A program made the translations under genes and the position numbers. A stretch of DNA of 64,000 bases from Bremerella sp. P1. GTDB lineage: Bacteria > Planctomycetota > Planctomycetia > Pirellulales > Pirellulaceae. Below the pieces are notes generated by a model. The model did no database searches, had not been told where the DNA came from, and was given only the letters and a program-made list of their open reading frames with translations. The DNA is taken from the NCBI RefSeq assembly GCF_028748185.1, contig NZ_CP118164.1:310001-374000 (forward strand), read 5' to 3'. Positions 40,647 through 49,143 of this stretch are shown piece after piece; position 1 is the first letter of the stretch; each line of letters starts with the position of its first letter.

Positions 40647-41024
40647 TTAGAACTTGGCACGTTCCATGTCTAAGAAGTCGCTGACCGTTTGTGGCGGGCC
40701 TGGTTCGGGCTCGGAATACATCCAATCGAACCAACCTGGCTCTTCTTGTTTCTGTTTATTGCGATAACCGCCGTTATAGCTGTATCGCTGCTTCTTCTTA
40801 TGGTCGTCGGCGTCGTTGAACGGATTCATGTAGTCCGCCGTCTTGTAGAAGAAGTTCTTCGTGTTGTTGTTGATTTTAGAAAGCGTGCTGGGGCCGCTCG
40901 ACTTCTTTTTCGACGAACTCATCCAGCTCATCGGGTTGTACCACTCGGCGGAAGCAATCGTCGGTACGGAAACCACACATACGCAAACGAGTGTCCAGAT
41001 GACCAATTGTTTGTTACGAATCAT
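40647..41024 (-). CDS. Small secreted basic protein, unknown function
   Basis: This gene encodes 125 residues; GGAG lies just before the ATG. A signal peptide (LVIWTLVCVCVVSVPTIASA) is followed by aromatic and Lys/Ser/Asn-rich sequence (WYNPMSWMSSSKKKSSG, KNFFYKTADYMNPFN) and a Pro/Glu turn before a C-terminal TVSDFLDMERAKF. I do not recognise the family; the conserved-looking end suggests a planctomycete-specific exported protein. Confidence 0.7.
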   Translation of the reverse strand: MIRNKQLVIWTLVCVCVVSVPTIASAEWYNPMSWMSSSKKKSSGPSTLSKINNNTKNFFYKTADYMNPFNDADDHKKKQRYSYNGGYRNKQKQEEPGWFDWMYSEPEPGPPQTVSDFLDMERAKF

Positions 41025-41197
41025 TTCTCCGACTCCCTCTGTAGAAATATGGCAGGGGCGGATAGTTGCAACTTGGCCAGAGCGTGTCTAGATCAATTTG
41101 AATATTTTCTGACGGGGTGCCAGCATGCAAGCCGATTGTTCCCCCAACCGATATTACGTAGAGTGTCTGCACCTTTAGCAGCTATGAGGAAGCATTG

Positions 41198-42013
41198 ATG
41201 TCAACGAATTCACCCCGCGTGGGTTTTCTCGGTGCCGGCCAGATGGCCTTGGCCATGGCGCATGGCTTTGTCGCTCGCGGCGGTATCCCCGGGGCGAACA
41301 TCCTGGCCGCCGATCCGTTTGAGCAAGCCCGAACTCGTTTCGAGAAAGAGATTTCCGGAGCCAAGACGACCGACAACAACCAAGAGGTCATCGACCAGAG
41401 CGATGTCGTCATTCTTGCGGTCAAACCGCAGATGATGGCCGATGCGGCCAAGTCGCTGAGCAAGGTCCCCAGCAAGTGCCTGCTGATCTCGATTGCGGCG
41501 GGAGTCACCCTAAAGCGGCTAAATTCGCTATTTTCCACCGAGCGAGTCATTCGCGTCATGCCCAACACGCCGTGCCTGGTGGGGCTGTCGGCTTGCGCTT
41601 TCTCCGCAAATGAAGGCTTCGCCCCTGAAGACTTCGAGCTGACTCAAACCTTGCTCGAGTCGACCGGGATCGCCTTTCAGGTCCCGGAAAAGCAGTTGGA
41701 CGCGGTCACGGGCCTGTCAGGCAGCGGCCCGGCGTTTGTCTACATGATGATCGAAGCGATGAGCGATGCTGGCGTCCGGCAAGGCTTGCCGCGGGCCATC
41801 GCGTTGCAGTTGGCAGCACAAACCGTAAAGGGTGCCGCTGAAATGGTTTTGGCGACTGGGCAGCATCCGGCGGCACTGAAAGACAACGTAACCAGCCCCG
41901 GCGGGACGACGATTGCCGGCGTGCATGAGCTCGACAAAAAGGGCTTCCGCGGAGCAATTATCGACGCGATTTCGGCCGCCGCCGAGCGTTCTCGAGAATT
42001 AGGGCAGGATTGA
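41198..42013 (+). CDS. proC: Pyrroline-5-carboxylate reductase
   Basis: This gene encodes 271 residues from the ATG at 41198 (AGGA eight bases upstream; the TTG before it is not needed). It reduces pyrroline-5-carboxylate to proline with NAD(P)H, the last step of proline synthesis. RVGFLGAGQMALAM is the dinucleotide-binding loop, VILAVKPQMM and MPNTPCLVG follow, and VTGLSGSGPAFVYMMIEAM plus the VTSPGGTTIAGV block are the family signature. Length is normal. It is followed 72 bases on by a small gene. Confidence 0.96.
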   Translation: MSTNSPRVGFLGAGQMALAMAHGFVARGGIPGANILAADPFEQARTRFEKEISGAKTTDNNQEVIDQSDVVILAVKPQMMADAAKSLSKVPSKCLLISIAAGVTLKRLNSLFSTERVIRVMPNTPCLVGLSACAFSANEGFAPEDFELTQTLLESTGIAFQVPEKQLDAVTGLSGSGPAFVYMMIEAMSDAGVRQGLPRAIALQLAAQTVKGAAEMVLATGQHPAALKDNVTSPGGTTIAGVHELDKKGFRGAIIDAISAAAERSRELGQD

Positions 42014-42085
42014 CAACGCAAACCGCCGATGCCAGTAATATAATGAAATGGTTAAAGAGACTGCCTGCATGATAAGGAGTCGCCC

Positions 42086-42337
42086 ATGAGTTCGCTCTTT
42101 TGCATCATCGACGACAAGCATGTACCGATCTATCGCATCTTATGGATCTCGGACGTACCACACTTCTGTGGTGAAGACGATTGCCAGTGCGAAGGCCGCT
42201 ACGAAGTTCGCCTGGAACAAGGCGAGTCACTGTGGACCAATCGCGAGGAACGCGACGAAGTCCTGAAGGTTCTCGAAAAGTGGCACACCGGGGACGACCT
42301 GGACGCCGGGGGATCTGATTCCGAGAACTGGTCGTAA
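42086..42337 (+). CDS. Small Cys/acidic protein, unknown function
   Basis: This gene encodes 83 residues with a strong AAGGAG seven bases before the ATG. It starts SSLFCIIDDKHVPIYRILWI, then has HFCGEDDCQCEG, a Cys cluster that might bind metal, and an acidic end. It is soluble and unrecognised. A clean terminator follows, so it may share an operon with proC. Confidence 0.7.
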   Translation: MSSLFCIIDDKHVPIYRILWISDVPHFCGEDDCQCEGRYEVRLEQGESLWTNREERDEVLKVLEKWHTGDDLDAGGSDSENWS

Positions 42338-42369
42338 AACGGAAAAACTAAGCTCATACACCATATAAA

Positions 42370-42406
42370 AAGGACCTGGCCGATATCGACCAGGTCCTTG
42401 TTTTTT
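42370..42406 (+). terminator. Rho-independent terminator of the proC unit
   Basis: AAGGACCTGG and CCAGGTCCTT pair perfectly across ten bases, followed by GTTTTTT. It lies 33 bases after the small gene's stop codon. Confidence 0.88.
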
Positions 42407-42452
42407 GGAGATCTGAGTTTTCCCGGATCATTCCACCAGGCAGCAAACCGGA

Positions 42453-42647
42453 CTACTTTTTGGCAGTCTTCTTCTTAGCGGCCTTTTTCTTGGGAGCAGC
42501 GGTGCTCGCTTTCTTTCCGCTCGATTTGGCGGAAGCTTTGCTCGTCGACTTTTTGGTGGTGGACTTCTTTTTGGCAGGGGCCTTGCCGAAAGCCGACTCC
42601 CAACCGGTAGCGTACTTTTCGGTGGAACCCACGCGAATGATAGACAC
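42453..42647 (-). CDS. Small Lys/Ala-rich basic protein (histone-H1-tail-like)
   Basis: This gene encodes 64 residues from a GTG start with a perfect AGGAGG eight bases upstream. The first 21 residues (SIIRVGSTEKYATGWESAFG) are ordered-looking; the rest is a Lys, Ala, Thr and Ser run with KKAAKKKTAKK, as in histone H1-type C-terminal tails. It probably binds DNA or RNA by charge. It is transcribed away from the convergent proC unit. Confidence 0.75.
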   Translation of the reverse strand: MSIIRVGSTEKYATGWESAFGKAPAKKKSTTKKSTSKASAKSSGKKASTAAPKKKAAKKKTAKK

Positions 42648-42750
42648 GGTAAAAACCTCCTAGAAACTGATATGCCCTGAGCGGATGTCAGGTTCGTGAA
42701 TCATTGTGTTAGTTAAAAACGTTTTTCGCCGGCAGGTCAAGGACCAATCG

Positions 42751-44424
42751 TTAGCGCTGCAACTTCTTGTACTTGAATCGATGGGGCTCGTCAGCGCTGA
42801 CTCCCAATCGTTCTTTCCGCTGACGTTCGTAGGTATCGAAGTTTCCTTCGCACCAGTGGACGTAGCCATCGCCTTCGAAGGCCAGGATATGCGTTGCAAT
42901 TCGATCCAAGAACCAGCGATCGTGGCTCGTGACGACCACGCAGCCCGCATAGTTCAAAATGGCTTCTTCCAAAGCACGCAGCGTGTCGACGTCCAAGTCG
43001 TTCGTCGGTTCGTCCAACAGCAGGACGTTCGAGCCGCGTCGCAGAAGCGTCGCCAGGTGCACGCGGTTGCGTTCACCACCAGAAAGCACGCCGACCTTCT
43101 TTTCCTGGTCCGGGCCTTTGAAATTGAAGCGGGAGACGTATGCCCGGGCGTTGATCTTACGTTTACCAAGCTCGATCGTATCGTGACCGCCGCTGATCTC
43201 CTGGAAGACGGTCTTCTCCGCGTCGAGCGCGTCACGCGACTGATCGACGTAGCCGAGCTCAACCGTATCACCGATGACGATTTCGCCCGAGTCAGGCGTA
43301 TCTTGGCCGGTCAGCATACGGAACAGCGTGGTCTTACCGGCACCGTTGGGACCGATGATGCCGACGATCCCGCCCGGCGGCAGGCGGAAGTTGAGGTCTT
43401 CGACCAGCAGCCGATCGCCGAAGCCTTTGTTGACGTTCTTCACGTCGATGACCTGATCGCCCAGACGCTTGCCCGAGGGGATCTGGATTTCAAATTCGTC
43501 CGGCTGATCTTCGTACTGCTCGGCGACCAACTTCTCGTAGGCGTTGATACGGGCCTTACCCTTGGACTGCTTTGCCTTGGCGGAAGAGCGGATCCACTCC
43601 AGTTCCTTCTCCAAGGTCTTCTGGCGGGCTTCGCTTTGCTTCTCTTCGACGGCCAGACGCTTTTGCTTCTGTTCCAGCCACGAAGAGTAATTGCCTTCGA
43701 ATGGAATGCCCTTGCCGCGGTCGAGTTCCAGAATCCAGCCGGCTACGTTGTCCAGGAAGTAACGATCGTGGGTCACGGCGACGATCGTGCCGGGGTACGC
43801 GGCCAGGTGATGCTCGAGCCACAGAATCGATTCGGCGTCCAAGTGGTTCGTTGGTTCGTCCAGCAGCAGCAGGTCAGGCTTGCGAAGCAGTAACTGGCAC
43901 AAAGCCACACGGCGGCGTTCACCACCAGACAGGTTCGTGACGCCAGACTCGGGATCCGGCAGGTTCATCGCGTTCATCGCGATTTCGATTTCGCGATCGA
44001 GCTCCCAGCTGTTGGTCGCTTCGATCTTATCCTGCAAAACGCCCATCTCTTCGTAGAGGGCGTTCATCTCGTCTTCCGGCAAATCTTCGCCTAATTTGCC
44101 GGTAATTTCGTTGAATCGCGTGAGCAAGCCACGTCGTTCGGCGACGGCTTCCTCGACGTTCTCCAGGACATTCTTACTCTCGTCGAGCTGCGGTTCTTGC
44201 GGAAGATAGCCTACCGTAAACCCATCGCTAAGACGGGCTTCTCCGTCAAATTCTTTGTCGATGCCGGCCATGATCTTCAACAGAGTTGATTTTCCGGCAC
44301 CATTTCGGCCAAGAACTCCAATTTTTGCGCCTGGATAGAATGCTAGCCAGACTTCCTTTAATATCTCGCGCGGACCAATCTTCTTGGTCAACTGCTCCAT
44401 CTGGAAGATGTATTTCTTGCTCAT
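42751..44424 (-). CDS. ettA: ABC-F protein, energy-dependent translational throttle EttA
   Basis: This gene encodes 557 residues from the ATG at 44424; a TTG four codons earlier is less likely. Two ATPase domains each show Walker A ([18 protein letters not shown]), signature ([22 protein letters not shown]) and Walker B ([22 protein letters not shown]). The start [14 protein letters not shown], the length and the arm and linker segments match EttA, which binds the ribosomal E site and gates the first peptide bond by ATP/ADP ratio. No membrane segment. It is monocistronic. Confidence 0.95.
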   Translation of the reverse strand: MSKKYIFQMEQLTKKIGPREILKEVWLAFYPGAKIGVLGRNGAGKSTLLKIMAGIDKEFDGEARLSDGFTVGYLPQEPQLDESKNVLENVEEAVAERRGLLTRFNEITGKLGEDLPEDEMNALYEEMGVLQDKIEATNSWELDREIEIAMNAMNLPDPESGVTNLSGGERRRVALCQLLLRKPDLLLLDEPTNHLDAESILWLEHHLAAYPGTIVAVTHDRYFLDNVAGWILELDRGKGIPFEGNYSSWLEQKQKRLAVEEKQSEARQKTLEKELEWIRSSAKAKQSKGKARINAYEKLVAEQYEDQPDEFEIQIPSGKRLGDQVIDVKNVNKGFGDRLLVEDLNFRLPPGGIVGIIGPNGAGKTTLFRMLTGQDTPDSGEIVIGDTVELGYVDQSRDALDAEKTVFQEISGGHDTIELGKRKINARAYVSRFNFKGPDQEKKVGVLSGGERNRVHLATLLRRGSNVLLLDEPTNDLDVDTLRALEEAILNYAGCVVVTSHDRWFLDRIATHILAFEGDGYVHWCEGNFDTYERQRKERLGVSADEPHRFKYKKLQR

Positions 44425-44571
44425 TGAAATCGTCAAATCCCGTTTTAGGGGAAAAGTTCTAGTCGTTGCGCTTTACCGTACTATTAAGTTCCTGCGAGGC
44501 CTTATGTAAAACAAGCCACCGCAAACCATTTTCCTTCGGAAAATTATCTGCCGTCAGCTGGTTTTTACTGC

Positions 44572-44599
44572 TTGCAAGCTAACGATTCTCTGGTACTAT
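44572..44599 (+). promoter_or_regulatory. Sigma-70 promoter of the intergenic small RNA
   Basis: TTGCAA (44572-44577) and TACTAT (44594-44599) are 16 bases apart, with TG one base before the -10 box. Transcription would start near 44606, at the foot of the first hairpin. No plus-strand gene follows. Confidence 0.6.
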
Positions 44600-44603
44600 C
44601 CGA

Positions 44604-44767
44604 AGTGTTGGAAGCACACTCCAACGCTCACTAATCTCATATCTTGTCGGTACGAGCTAAGTTCAGTTTCGAGGAATTCCATCCCCTATCCTCGCCCCGC
44701 CAAAAACTGAATTTGTTTCGCACCAACCCGATCAACAGCGTGGCTAGTCCCCCTAGCCACGCTTTTT
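44604..44767 (+). ncRNA. Candidate structured small RNA between guaA and ettA
   Basis: About 160 bases, no coding frame with a ribosome site, framed by an extended -10 promoter and an intrinsic terminator on the plus strand, while both flanking genes are on the minus strand. Three hairpins are visible. The first has nine pairs (44604-44612 with 44620-44628, one G-U). The second has eight pairs TTCAGTTT/AAACTGAA (44662-44669 with 44704-44711), extended outward by three more, then an inner six pairs CGAGGA/TCCTCG (44670-44675 with 44689-44694) with a C-rich nine-base bulge and a 13-base loop ATTCCATCCCCTA. The third is the terminator. It lacks features I associate with 4.5S RNA, 6S RNA or tmRNA. 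The C-rich loops could pair with ribosome binding sites of target mRNAs; that is inference. Confidence 0.6.
44738..44767 (+). terminator. Rho-independent terminator of the small RNA candidate
   Basis: A perfect ten-pair stem, GCGTGGCTAG with CTAGCCACGC, has a five-base loop and five T on the plus strand only. On the minus strand no T run follows, so it is not the guaA terminator. Confidence 0.8.
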
Positions 44768-44807
44768 CGTTTCTTGTCTTTCGTGTCTCAGCTCCGACCA
44801 GGAATGC

Positions 44808-46391
44808 TTATTCCCACTCGATCGTTGCTGGGGGCTTCGTGCTGATGTCGTAGCACACGCGATTCACCCCTTTGACCTCGTTGATGATTCGCGTCGAGAT
44901 CCTTGCTAGCACCTCATAGGGGAGGTCGCTCCAGGTCGCGGTCATGAAGTCGTCCGTATCCACGCAGCGGACGCATACGGCGTTGTCGTAGGTCCGGGCA
45001 TCGCCCATCACGCCCACGCTTTGCACCGGCAGCAGCACCGCAAAGCACTGCGAGGTCGACCGGTACAGGTTCGCCGACTTGATCTCGTTCACTACAATCG
45101 CGTCTGCTTCACGCAGAACGGCCAATTTTTCCTCGTTCACCTCGCCCAGGCAACGCACGGCCAGGCCAGGACCCGGGAAAGGATGCCGCCAGACGATGTC
45201 TTCCGGCAGGCCCAGTTCGATACCCAGCTTGCGAACTTCGTCCTTGAACAAGTCACGCAGTGGCTCGACTAGATCGAAGCCCAGTTCCTTGGGCAGCCCG
45301 CCCACGTTGTGGTGCAGCTTGATCACCGCGGCCGGGCCGTCCTGAGCCGCGCCACTCTCGATCACGTCGGGATAAAGCGTCCCTTGAGCGAGGAACTTGG
45401 CGTCCTTGATCTTGGTCGCTTCTTCCTTGAAACACTCGATGAATTCGTAGCCGATAATCTTCCGTTTTTCCTGCGGATCGGTCACGCCGGCCAGCTTCGT
45501 CAGGAAGCGTTCCTTCGCATTCACGACGTGCAGGTCGGTCTTGAAATGCGAGGAAAACTCGGAAATAACGGCACCTTCTTCGTCTTTCCGCAAAAGGCCG
45601 TTGTCTACCAAAATACAGGACAGTTGATCGCCGATTGCTCGGTAGAGCAGGGCGGCTACCACCGACGAGTCGACCCCGCCAGACAAGCCGCAAATGACGC
45701 GAGCATCGCCCACTTCTTCGCGAATCCGGGCAATCGTTTCGCGGGCGAAGTCACCCAGCTTCCAGGTCCCTTCGCAGCCACAGATGGTGATGACGAAGTT
45801 TCGCAGGATCTGGCTGCCCAGCGGCGTGTGGGTGACTTCCGGGTGGAACTGGATGCCGTATTGGGCGTGCTCGACGTGACGCATCGCGGCCACGGGGCAC
45901 GTGCGGGTCGAAGCCAACGGGCGGAACAGGCCGCTGATCTGCTCGACCTGGTCACCGTGGCTCATCCACACGTCGGTTTCGTCGGGCAGGCCGGCCAGCA
46001 GGTCTTTGGCGTCGTTGATTTTGATGTGGGCGTGGCCATATTCGCGGGCCGAGGCGTTTCGCACCTTGCCGCCAAACCGATCGCACATCAGCTGCATGCC
46101 GTAGCAGATGCCCAGGATCGGAATGTCGAGGTCAAAGATGCCTGGGTCGCACTTCGGAGCGTCTGGCTCGTACACGCTGGAAGGCCCGCCTGAGAGGATG
46201 ATTCCCTTGGGAGCCAACTCTTTGATCCGCTCGGCGGTAATATCGTGCCGCACGATTTCGCAGTAGACGTGCTGTTCCCGCACGCGGCGAGCAATCAACT
46301 GGGCATACTGCGACCCGAAGTCGAGAACGAGCACGCGTTCCGAGTAGATGTCGTTGGCCGGCGAGGAACTGACGGAGGCGGTATCAGGCAT
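44808..46391 (-). CDS. guaA: GMP synthase (glutamine-hydrolysing)
   Basis: This gene encodes 527 residues and aminates XMP to GMP. The glutaminase domain has GICYGMQ (catalytic Cys96) and HPEV (His184, Glu186). The synthetase domain starts with the PP-loop [10 protein letters not shown] (236-245). The C-terminal dimerisation region ends KPPATIEWE, as in all bacterial enzymes. A short N-terminal extension of about 16 residues precedes [14 protein letters not shown]. The gene is monocistronic and not linked to guaB. A hairpin lies in its short leader. Confidence 0.97.
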   Translation of the reverse strand: MPDTASVSSSPANDIYSERVLVLDFGSQYAQLIARRVREQHVYCEIVRHDITAERIKELAPKGIILSGGPSSVYEPDAPKCDPGIFDLDIPILGICYGMQLMCDRFGGKVRNASAREYGHAHIKINDAKDLLAGLPDETDVWMSHGDQVEQISGLFRPLASTRTCPVAAMRHVEHAQYGIQFHPEVTHTPLGSQILRNFVITICGCEGTWKLGDFARETIARIREEVGDARVICGLSGGVDSSVVAALLYRAIGDQLSCILVDNGLLRKDEEGAVISEFSSHFKTDLHVVNAKERFLTKLAGVTDPQEKRKIIGYEFIECFKEEATKIKDAKFLAQGTLYPDVIESGAAQDGPAAVIKLHHNVGGLPKELGFDLVEPLRDLFKDEVRKLGIELGLPEDIVWRHPFPGPGLAVRCLGEVNEEKLAVLREADAIVVNEIKSANLYRSTSQCFAVLLPVQSVGVMGDARTYDNAVCVRCVDTDDFMTATWSDLPYEVLARISTRIINEVKGVNRVCYDISTKPPATIEWE

Positions 46392-46437
46392 GGTTTCCGT
46401 CCGTGAACGTCAGGCAAATGGGCCTGACCGGGAAATG

Positions 46438-46465
46438 AAAAATCCCGCCGAACTATGGGGCGGGA
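46438..46465 (-). terminator. Terminator-like hairpin in the leader of guaA
   Basis: On the minus strand TCCCGCC pairs with GGCGGGA around nine bases and is followed by TTTTT, 47 bases before the guaA start codon. It could be an attenuator for guaA, a 5' stabilising hairpin, or the end of an antisense transcript from the neighbouring region. Confidence 0.5.
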
Positions 46466-46479
46466 CATGGAAACGGGCG

Positions 46480-46485
46480 ATTATA
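46480..46485 (-). promoter_or_regulatory. Possible -10 box of guaA
   Basis: A perfect TATAAT lies on the minus strand just upstream of the leader hairpin. No good -35 hexamer is visible at 16-18 bases, so this is tentative. A start near 46473 would place the hairpin at the extreme 5' end of the mRNA. Confidence 0.35.
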
Positions 46486-46805
46486 TCGCGACTTTCGCAA
46501 CCGTCCAACCGTCTCGTAGTCCGTTTGGGGTGAAGTCGCGGGAAACCTTTTGCATTAGTTGGAAGTTTGCAGTGTTCGGTTTTCAGCAGGAAGCGGCAAA
46601 GGTAACCTGCTGGCCATATTCCGCCCGTTCGGGTGGGGTTAGTGGTATGCTGTTTAATCAGGCATCGATCGCCGATCGGATCATTAGGTATACCAGCCTG
46701 CTGGTGCCTGAAGATAGTACGCGCGGAATCTGCTTACTCAGCGAATCGAATCTGCGGTTATGCCCGAGCAGACGTCGGCATGGCAGCTCGATAGAAAGTC
46801 CAAGT
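46486..46805. other. Divergent intergenic stretch
   Basis: The open frame that continues upstream of the HEAT-repeat gene through this stretch has no family signal in its N-terminal part, so I leave it uncalled. No other feature seen. Confidence 0.4.
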
Positions 46806-47387
46806 ATGACCCAAGAAGAGCAAGCAACGATTGATCGTTTCAACGCCGACAACTGGGCAATGCTTTATCGCTGCCGTTGGTCGCCGGAGGATGCCGATCA
46901 GGTCGTCCCGCAATTGCTGGAACTGCTGAAAAGCAAGGATCCCGAGATCCAGCAAGAGTCGCTCCGAGCACTCTTTCGCATTGGGACACCCGCCGCCCCA
47001 GCCGCCAACCAAGTCGCAGAATTGACCTGTAGCAACGTGCCGATGACCAAGCGTCTGGCCGTACTTGCGATCGGCCAGATCGCCTATGAATTGCCGGAGG
47101 TTTGCGTCGGTCCTGTCGCGGCAACCCTGAGCGATCCCGAGTGCTGCCGAGATGCCCTGCGCATCCTGAAATACATTGGCGAAGCTGCGGCCGGCGCACT
47201 GGATAAAGTGAAACCACTGCTCTCAAACCCCGATGCCAAGGTTCGAAGGGACGCCGTCAAAGCCCTCGCCAAAATGAATGCCGCCGACCCACAAGTTATC
47301 GACCTGATCCGCGAGGCCACCAACGACGGTAGCAAGATCGTACGCGAAGCTTCCAGCAAGTGCTTGAAGAGCATTGGGAAAAGGTGA
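46806..47387 (+). CDS. HEAT-repeat protein
   Basis: This gene encodes 193 residues from the ATG at 46806. It contains about four HEAT-type helical pairs: VVPQLLELLKSKDPEIQQES, APAANQVAELTCSNVPMTKR, ALDKVKPLLSNPDAKVRRDA and VIDLIREATNDGSKIVREAS. The repeats form a right-handed solenoid that usually binds another protein. No signal peptide. It is the first of four small plus-strand genes (46.8-49.0 kb); the ribosome site is weak and an upstream in-frame start is possible. Confidence 0.8.
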   Translation: MTQEEQATIDRFNADNWAMLYRCRWSPEDADQVVPQLLELLKSKDPEIQQESLRALFRIGTPAAPAANQVAELTCSNVPMTKRLAVLAIGQIAYELPEVCVGPVAATLSDPECCRDALRILKYIGEAAAGALDKVKPLLSNPDAKVRRDAVKALAKMNAADPQVIDLIREATNDGSKIVREASSKCLKSIGKR

Positions 47388-47388
47388 G

Positions 47389-47429
47389 CAGTAACGAAGT
47401 AACGTAGGCAGAGTCGTGACCTAGCCTAC
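47389..47429 (+). repeat. Intergenic repeat family B, copy 1
   Basis: The core AACGTAGGCAGAGTCGTGAC followed by CTAGCCTA recurs as GTAGGCTGGGTCGTGACC with CAGGCTA at 48021. Each copy is an imperfect palindrome directly after a stop codon. Confidence 0.6.
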
Positions 47430-47457
47430 TTCACTAGGCAAACGGGTACTGTTTTCT

Positions 47458-47484
47458 CACTGGCGAAACGCCAGTGGCACACGG
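47458..47484 (+). repeat. Dispersed palindrome, family A, copy 2
   Basis: CACTGGCG and CGCCAGTG pair around three bases, followed by the conserved GCACACGG flank shared with the copy at 49071. Confidence 0.65.
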
Positions 47485-47525
47485 AAGTTTATTTATGGAC
47501 CAATGTAACTCAGCCGAGGCAAGTG

Positions 47526-48014
47526 ATGAATCGACAAGACTTGATTGCGATGATTAATCAAATCCTTGACCCAGACGAAAATACGTCTTCCGAGGACATT
47601 GATCGCCTACTCGAGGAATTCATCAGCTCAATTAAGCACCCAGGCGGTTCCGATCTCATCTACTATCCAGAGAACTGGGGGCTTAACTCTTGCGCATCAG
47701 CGGAAGATATTGCGAACGAAGCAATGTCCTGGGCGCCGAGGGTCGTATCGATGAAGGTTTCTTATGCACGTCCCCATCCCAATCGAGACGACCTGATCTG
47801 TTACGGCGTCGAAATTGAAGGACACATCCAAACGCAGGTCGTGAGTTCACTTACACTGAAACCAAGGGAAAACTGTGCCGTCGCACTTTCCGGTGTTCGC
47901 TTACCCGATGGGTCTACCGTCCAGCATGTCTTCGTTGATCAAGCCTTCAGTGCTGGTGTGATATTAGGTCGGACGGGGCAACCGGTCGGCATGGAACTTG
48001 CGCCGCCCCAATAA
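47526..48014 (+). CDS. Colicin E-type immunity-like protein with C-terminal extension
   Basis: This gene encodes 162 residues from the ATG at 47526 (GAGG seven bases upstream; a GTG directly before it is an alternative). Residues around 19-52 contain TSSEDIDRLLEEF and KHPGGSDLIYYPENWG, which match the helix II-III segment of DNase-colicin immunity proteins (Im2/Im7/Im9: HPSGSDLIYYP). Those proteins are about 86 residues; here a further 100-residue domain of unknown fold follows (VKPDD-like VSMKVSYARPHPNRDDLICY). No toxin gene is adjacent. The gene may protect against incoming nuclease toxins or be part of an immunity store. The following genes are small and of similar size. Confidence 0.75.
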   Translation: MNRQDLIAMINQILDPDENTSSEDIDRLLEEFISSIKHPGGSDLIYYPENWGLNSCASAEDIANEAMSWAPRVVSMKVSYARPHPNRDDLICYGVEIEGHIQTQVVSSLTLKPRENCAVALSGVRLPDGSTVQHVFVDQAFSAGVILGRTGQPVGMELAPPQ

Positions 48015-48020
48015 TTAACC

Positions 48021-48052
48021 AGTAACGTAGGCTGGGTCGTGACCCAGGCTAT
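48021..48052 (+). repeat. Intergenic repeat family B, copy 2
   Basis: AGTAACGTAGGCTGGGTCGT followed by GACCCAGGCTA lies between the immunity-like gene and the next gene and matches the copy at 47389-47429. Confidence 0.6.
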
Positions 48053-48075
48053 GAAACTGGACGGGATATTTACAA

Positions 48076-48492
48076 ATGCCGGAGTCAGATGGATTCTCCC
48101 CGAGTGATGCATGGATCAAGACGTGCGACTTAGAGCATGCCGTTCAACCTGTGGAGGCGAGTGTTTCCGACGCATACTGGTGTGACACGGCAACGCAGAT
48201 TCTCGGTTCTTGTTCTCGTTATCGCGGTGAGCGGGTGAATTACTCGTCCCATTGCGTTGATCGCAAATTACTCGTCCACAACCTCACAGCAAGACTAGAG
48301 ATTCTTGAAATGAGGGGAGTTGTGTCTGTGGGGCTTACCGAGTCGTTAACTTGTCTTCGCGATGCCACGGTTGAAAGCGTGAACGTAACCTACGTCATGC
48401 TCGATCGCACTACTGACGGTTCAGTGGTTGGTTATGCGACGGGTGATAATCCGCGACTTCTCGCACTATTCCTAGTTCAGCGGTCAAACTAG
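48076..48492 (+). CDS. Small protein of unknown function in immunity cluster
   Basis: This gene encodes 138 residues. I do not recognise it. It has no signal peptide, several Cys (KTCDLEHAVQ, SDAYWCDTATQI, GSCSRYRG, SSHCVDRK) and an alternating beta pattern (RLEILEMRGVVSVGLTES). It sits five bases before the next gene and after the immunity-like gene, so a role as another immunity or antitoxin-type protein is possible by context only. Confidence 0.6.
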   Translation: MPESDGFSPSDAWIKTCDLEHAVQPVEASVSDAYWCDTATQILGSCSRYRGERVNYSSHCVDRKLLVHNLTARLEILEMRGVVSVGLTESLTCLRDATVESVNVTYVMLDRTTDGSVVGYATGDNPRLLALFLVQRSN

Positions 48493-48497
48493 CGACA

Positions 48498-49031
48498 ATG
48501 ATTTTGAACGTTGAGACCTTCACCAACTATCTGGTTACCGATGGAACCATTCCCGGCGGGGAAGTTGAAGAAGCACTTCGTTCCGATGATTTGGTGGTGC
48601 TGGGGGTACTTTGGCAGATGGTTTCCTCACACTGGGATCGCATCGCCCCCGCAGTCGATCTTGTTGACTGCAACCGGTCGATCGCACGCTACCTACTAAA
48701 GTGCATTGAGCAAAATCCAACGCCGGACGATTTTGTGTGCTCCAATTACGAAGCGGCGCGTGAGCTGTTGCCCTTGGTTCACTCCATGGAACGGGGCGAA
48801 CGTGAACGACCAGGCTTAGTCCAAGAAACGCTTGAAAATCTGCGCGAGGTCTACCTACGCGGCGACGACAACACACGGCTCTGTATTGAAACGGGATTTC
48901 TGGAGCATCTGCTCGAGAAGCGTGAGTCCATCCAATGGTTGAAACGCTGGCAAGCGGACCCTCGAACCGCAAACGCCATTACCGATTCAATCAACGGTTG
49001 GTACGGGCCTGATGAGGAGTCGCCCGACTGA
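48498..49031 (+). CDS. Small helical protein, immunity-like
   Basis: This gene encodes 177 residues, starting five bases after the previous stop, so translation is probably coupled. It is helical with TRLCIETGFLEHLLEKRESI and a Trp-rich end (QWLKRWQADPRTANAI), a layout that I associate with immunity proteins of polymorphic toxin systems. That is a weak resemblance. No signal peptide. Confidence 0.6.
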   Translation: MILNVETFTNYLVTDGTIPGGEVEEALRSDDLVVLGVLWQMVSSHWDRIAPAVDLVDCNRSIARYLLKCIEQNPTPDDFVCSNYEAARELLPLVHSMERGERERPGLVQETLENLREVYLRGDDNTRLCIETGFLEHLLEKRESIQWLKRWQADPRTANAITDSINGWYGPDEESPD

Positions 49032-49070
49032 GTCCGCTCAATCGTGGATCGGGAGCAACTGACCACCTCA

Positions 49071-49098
49071 CACTGCCGAGGGCGGCAGTGGCACACGG
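49071..49098 (+). repeat. Dispersed palindrome, family A, copy 3
   Basis: CACTGCCGAGGGCGGCAGTG followed by GCACACGG; this is the clearest copy and defines the consensus. It follows the last gene of the immunity-like cluster. Confidence 0.7.
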
Positions 49099-49143
49099 CG
49101 GATAGTTTTGGCTTCATGCGGATACCCTACGCAGGTGTCAATC

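Noticed and set aside
44738-44762. The hairpin as terminator of guaA
   Set aside because: The T run is only on the plus strand, so it serves the plus-strand transcript, not guaA.
46455-46805. An N-terminal extension of the HEAT-repeat protein
   Set aside because: The HEAT pattern begins only after 46806 and the upstream residues look like translated non-coding DNA overlapping the guaA leader.
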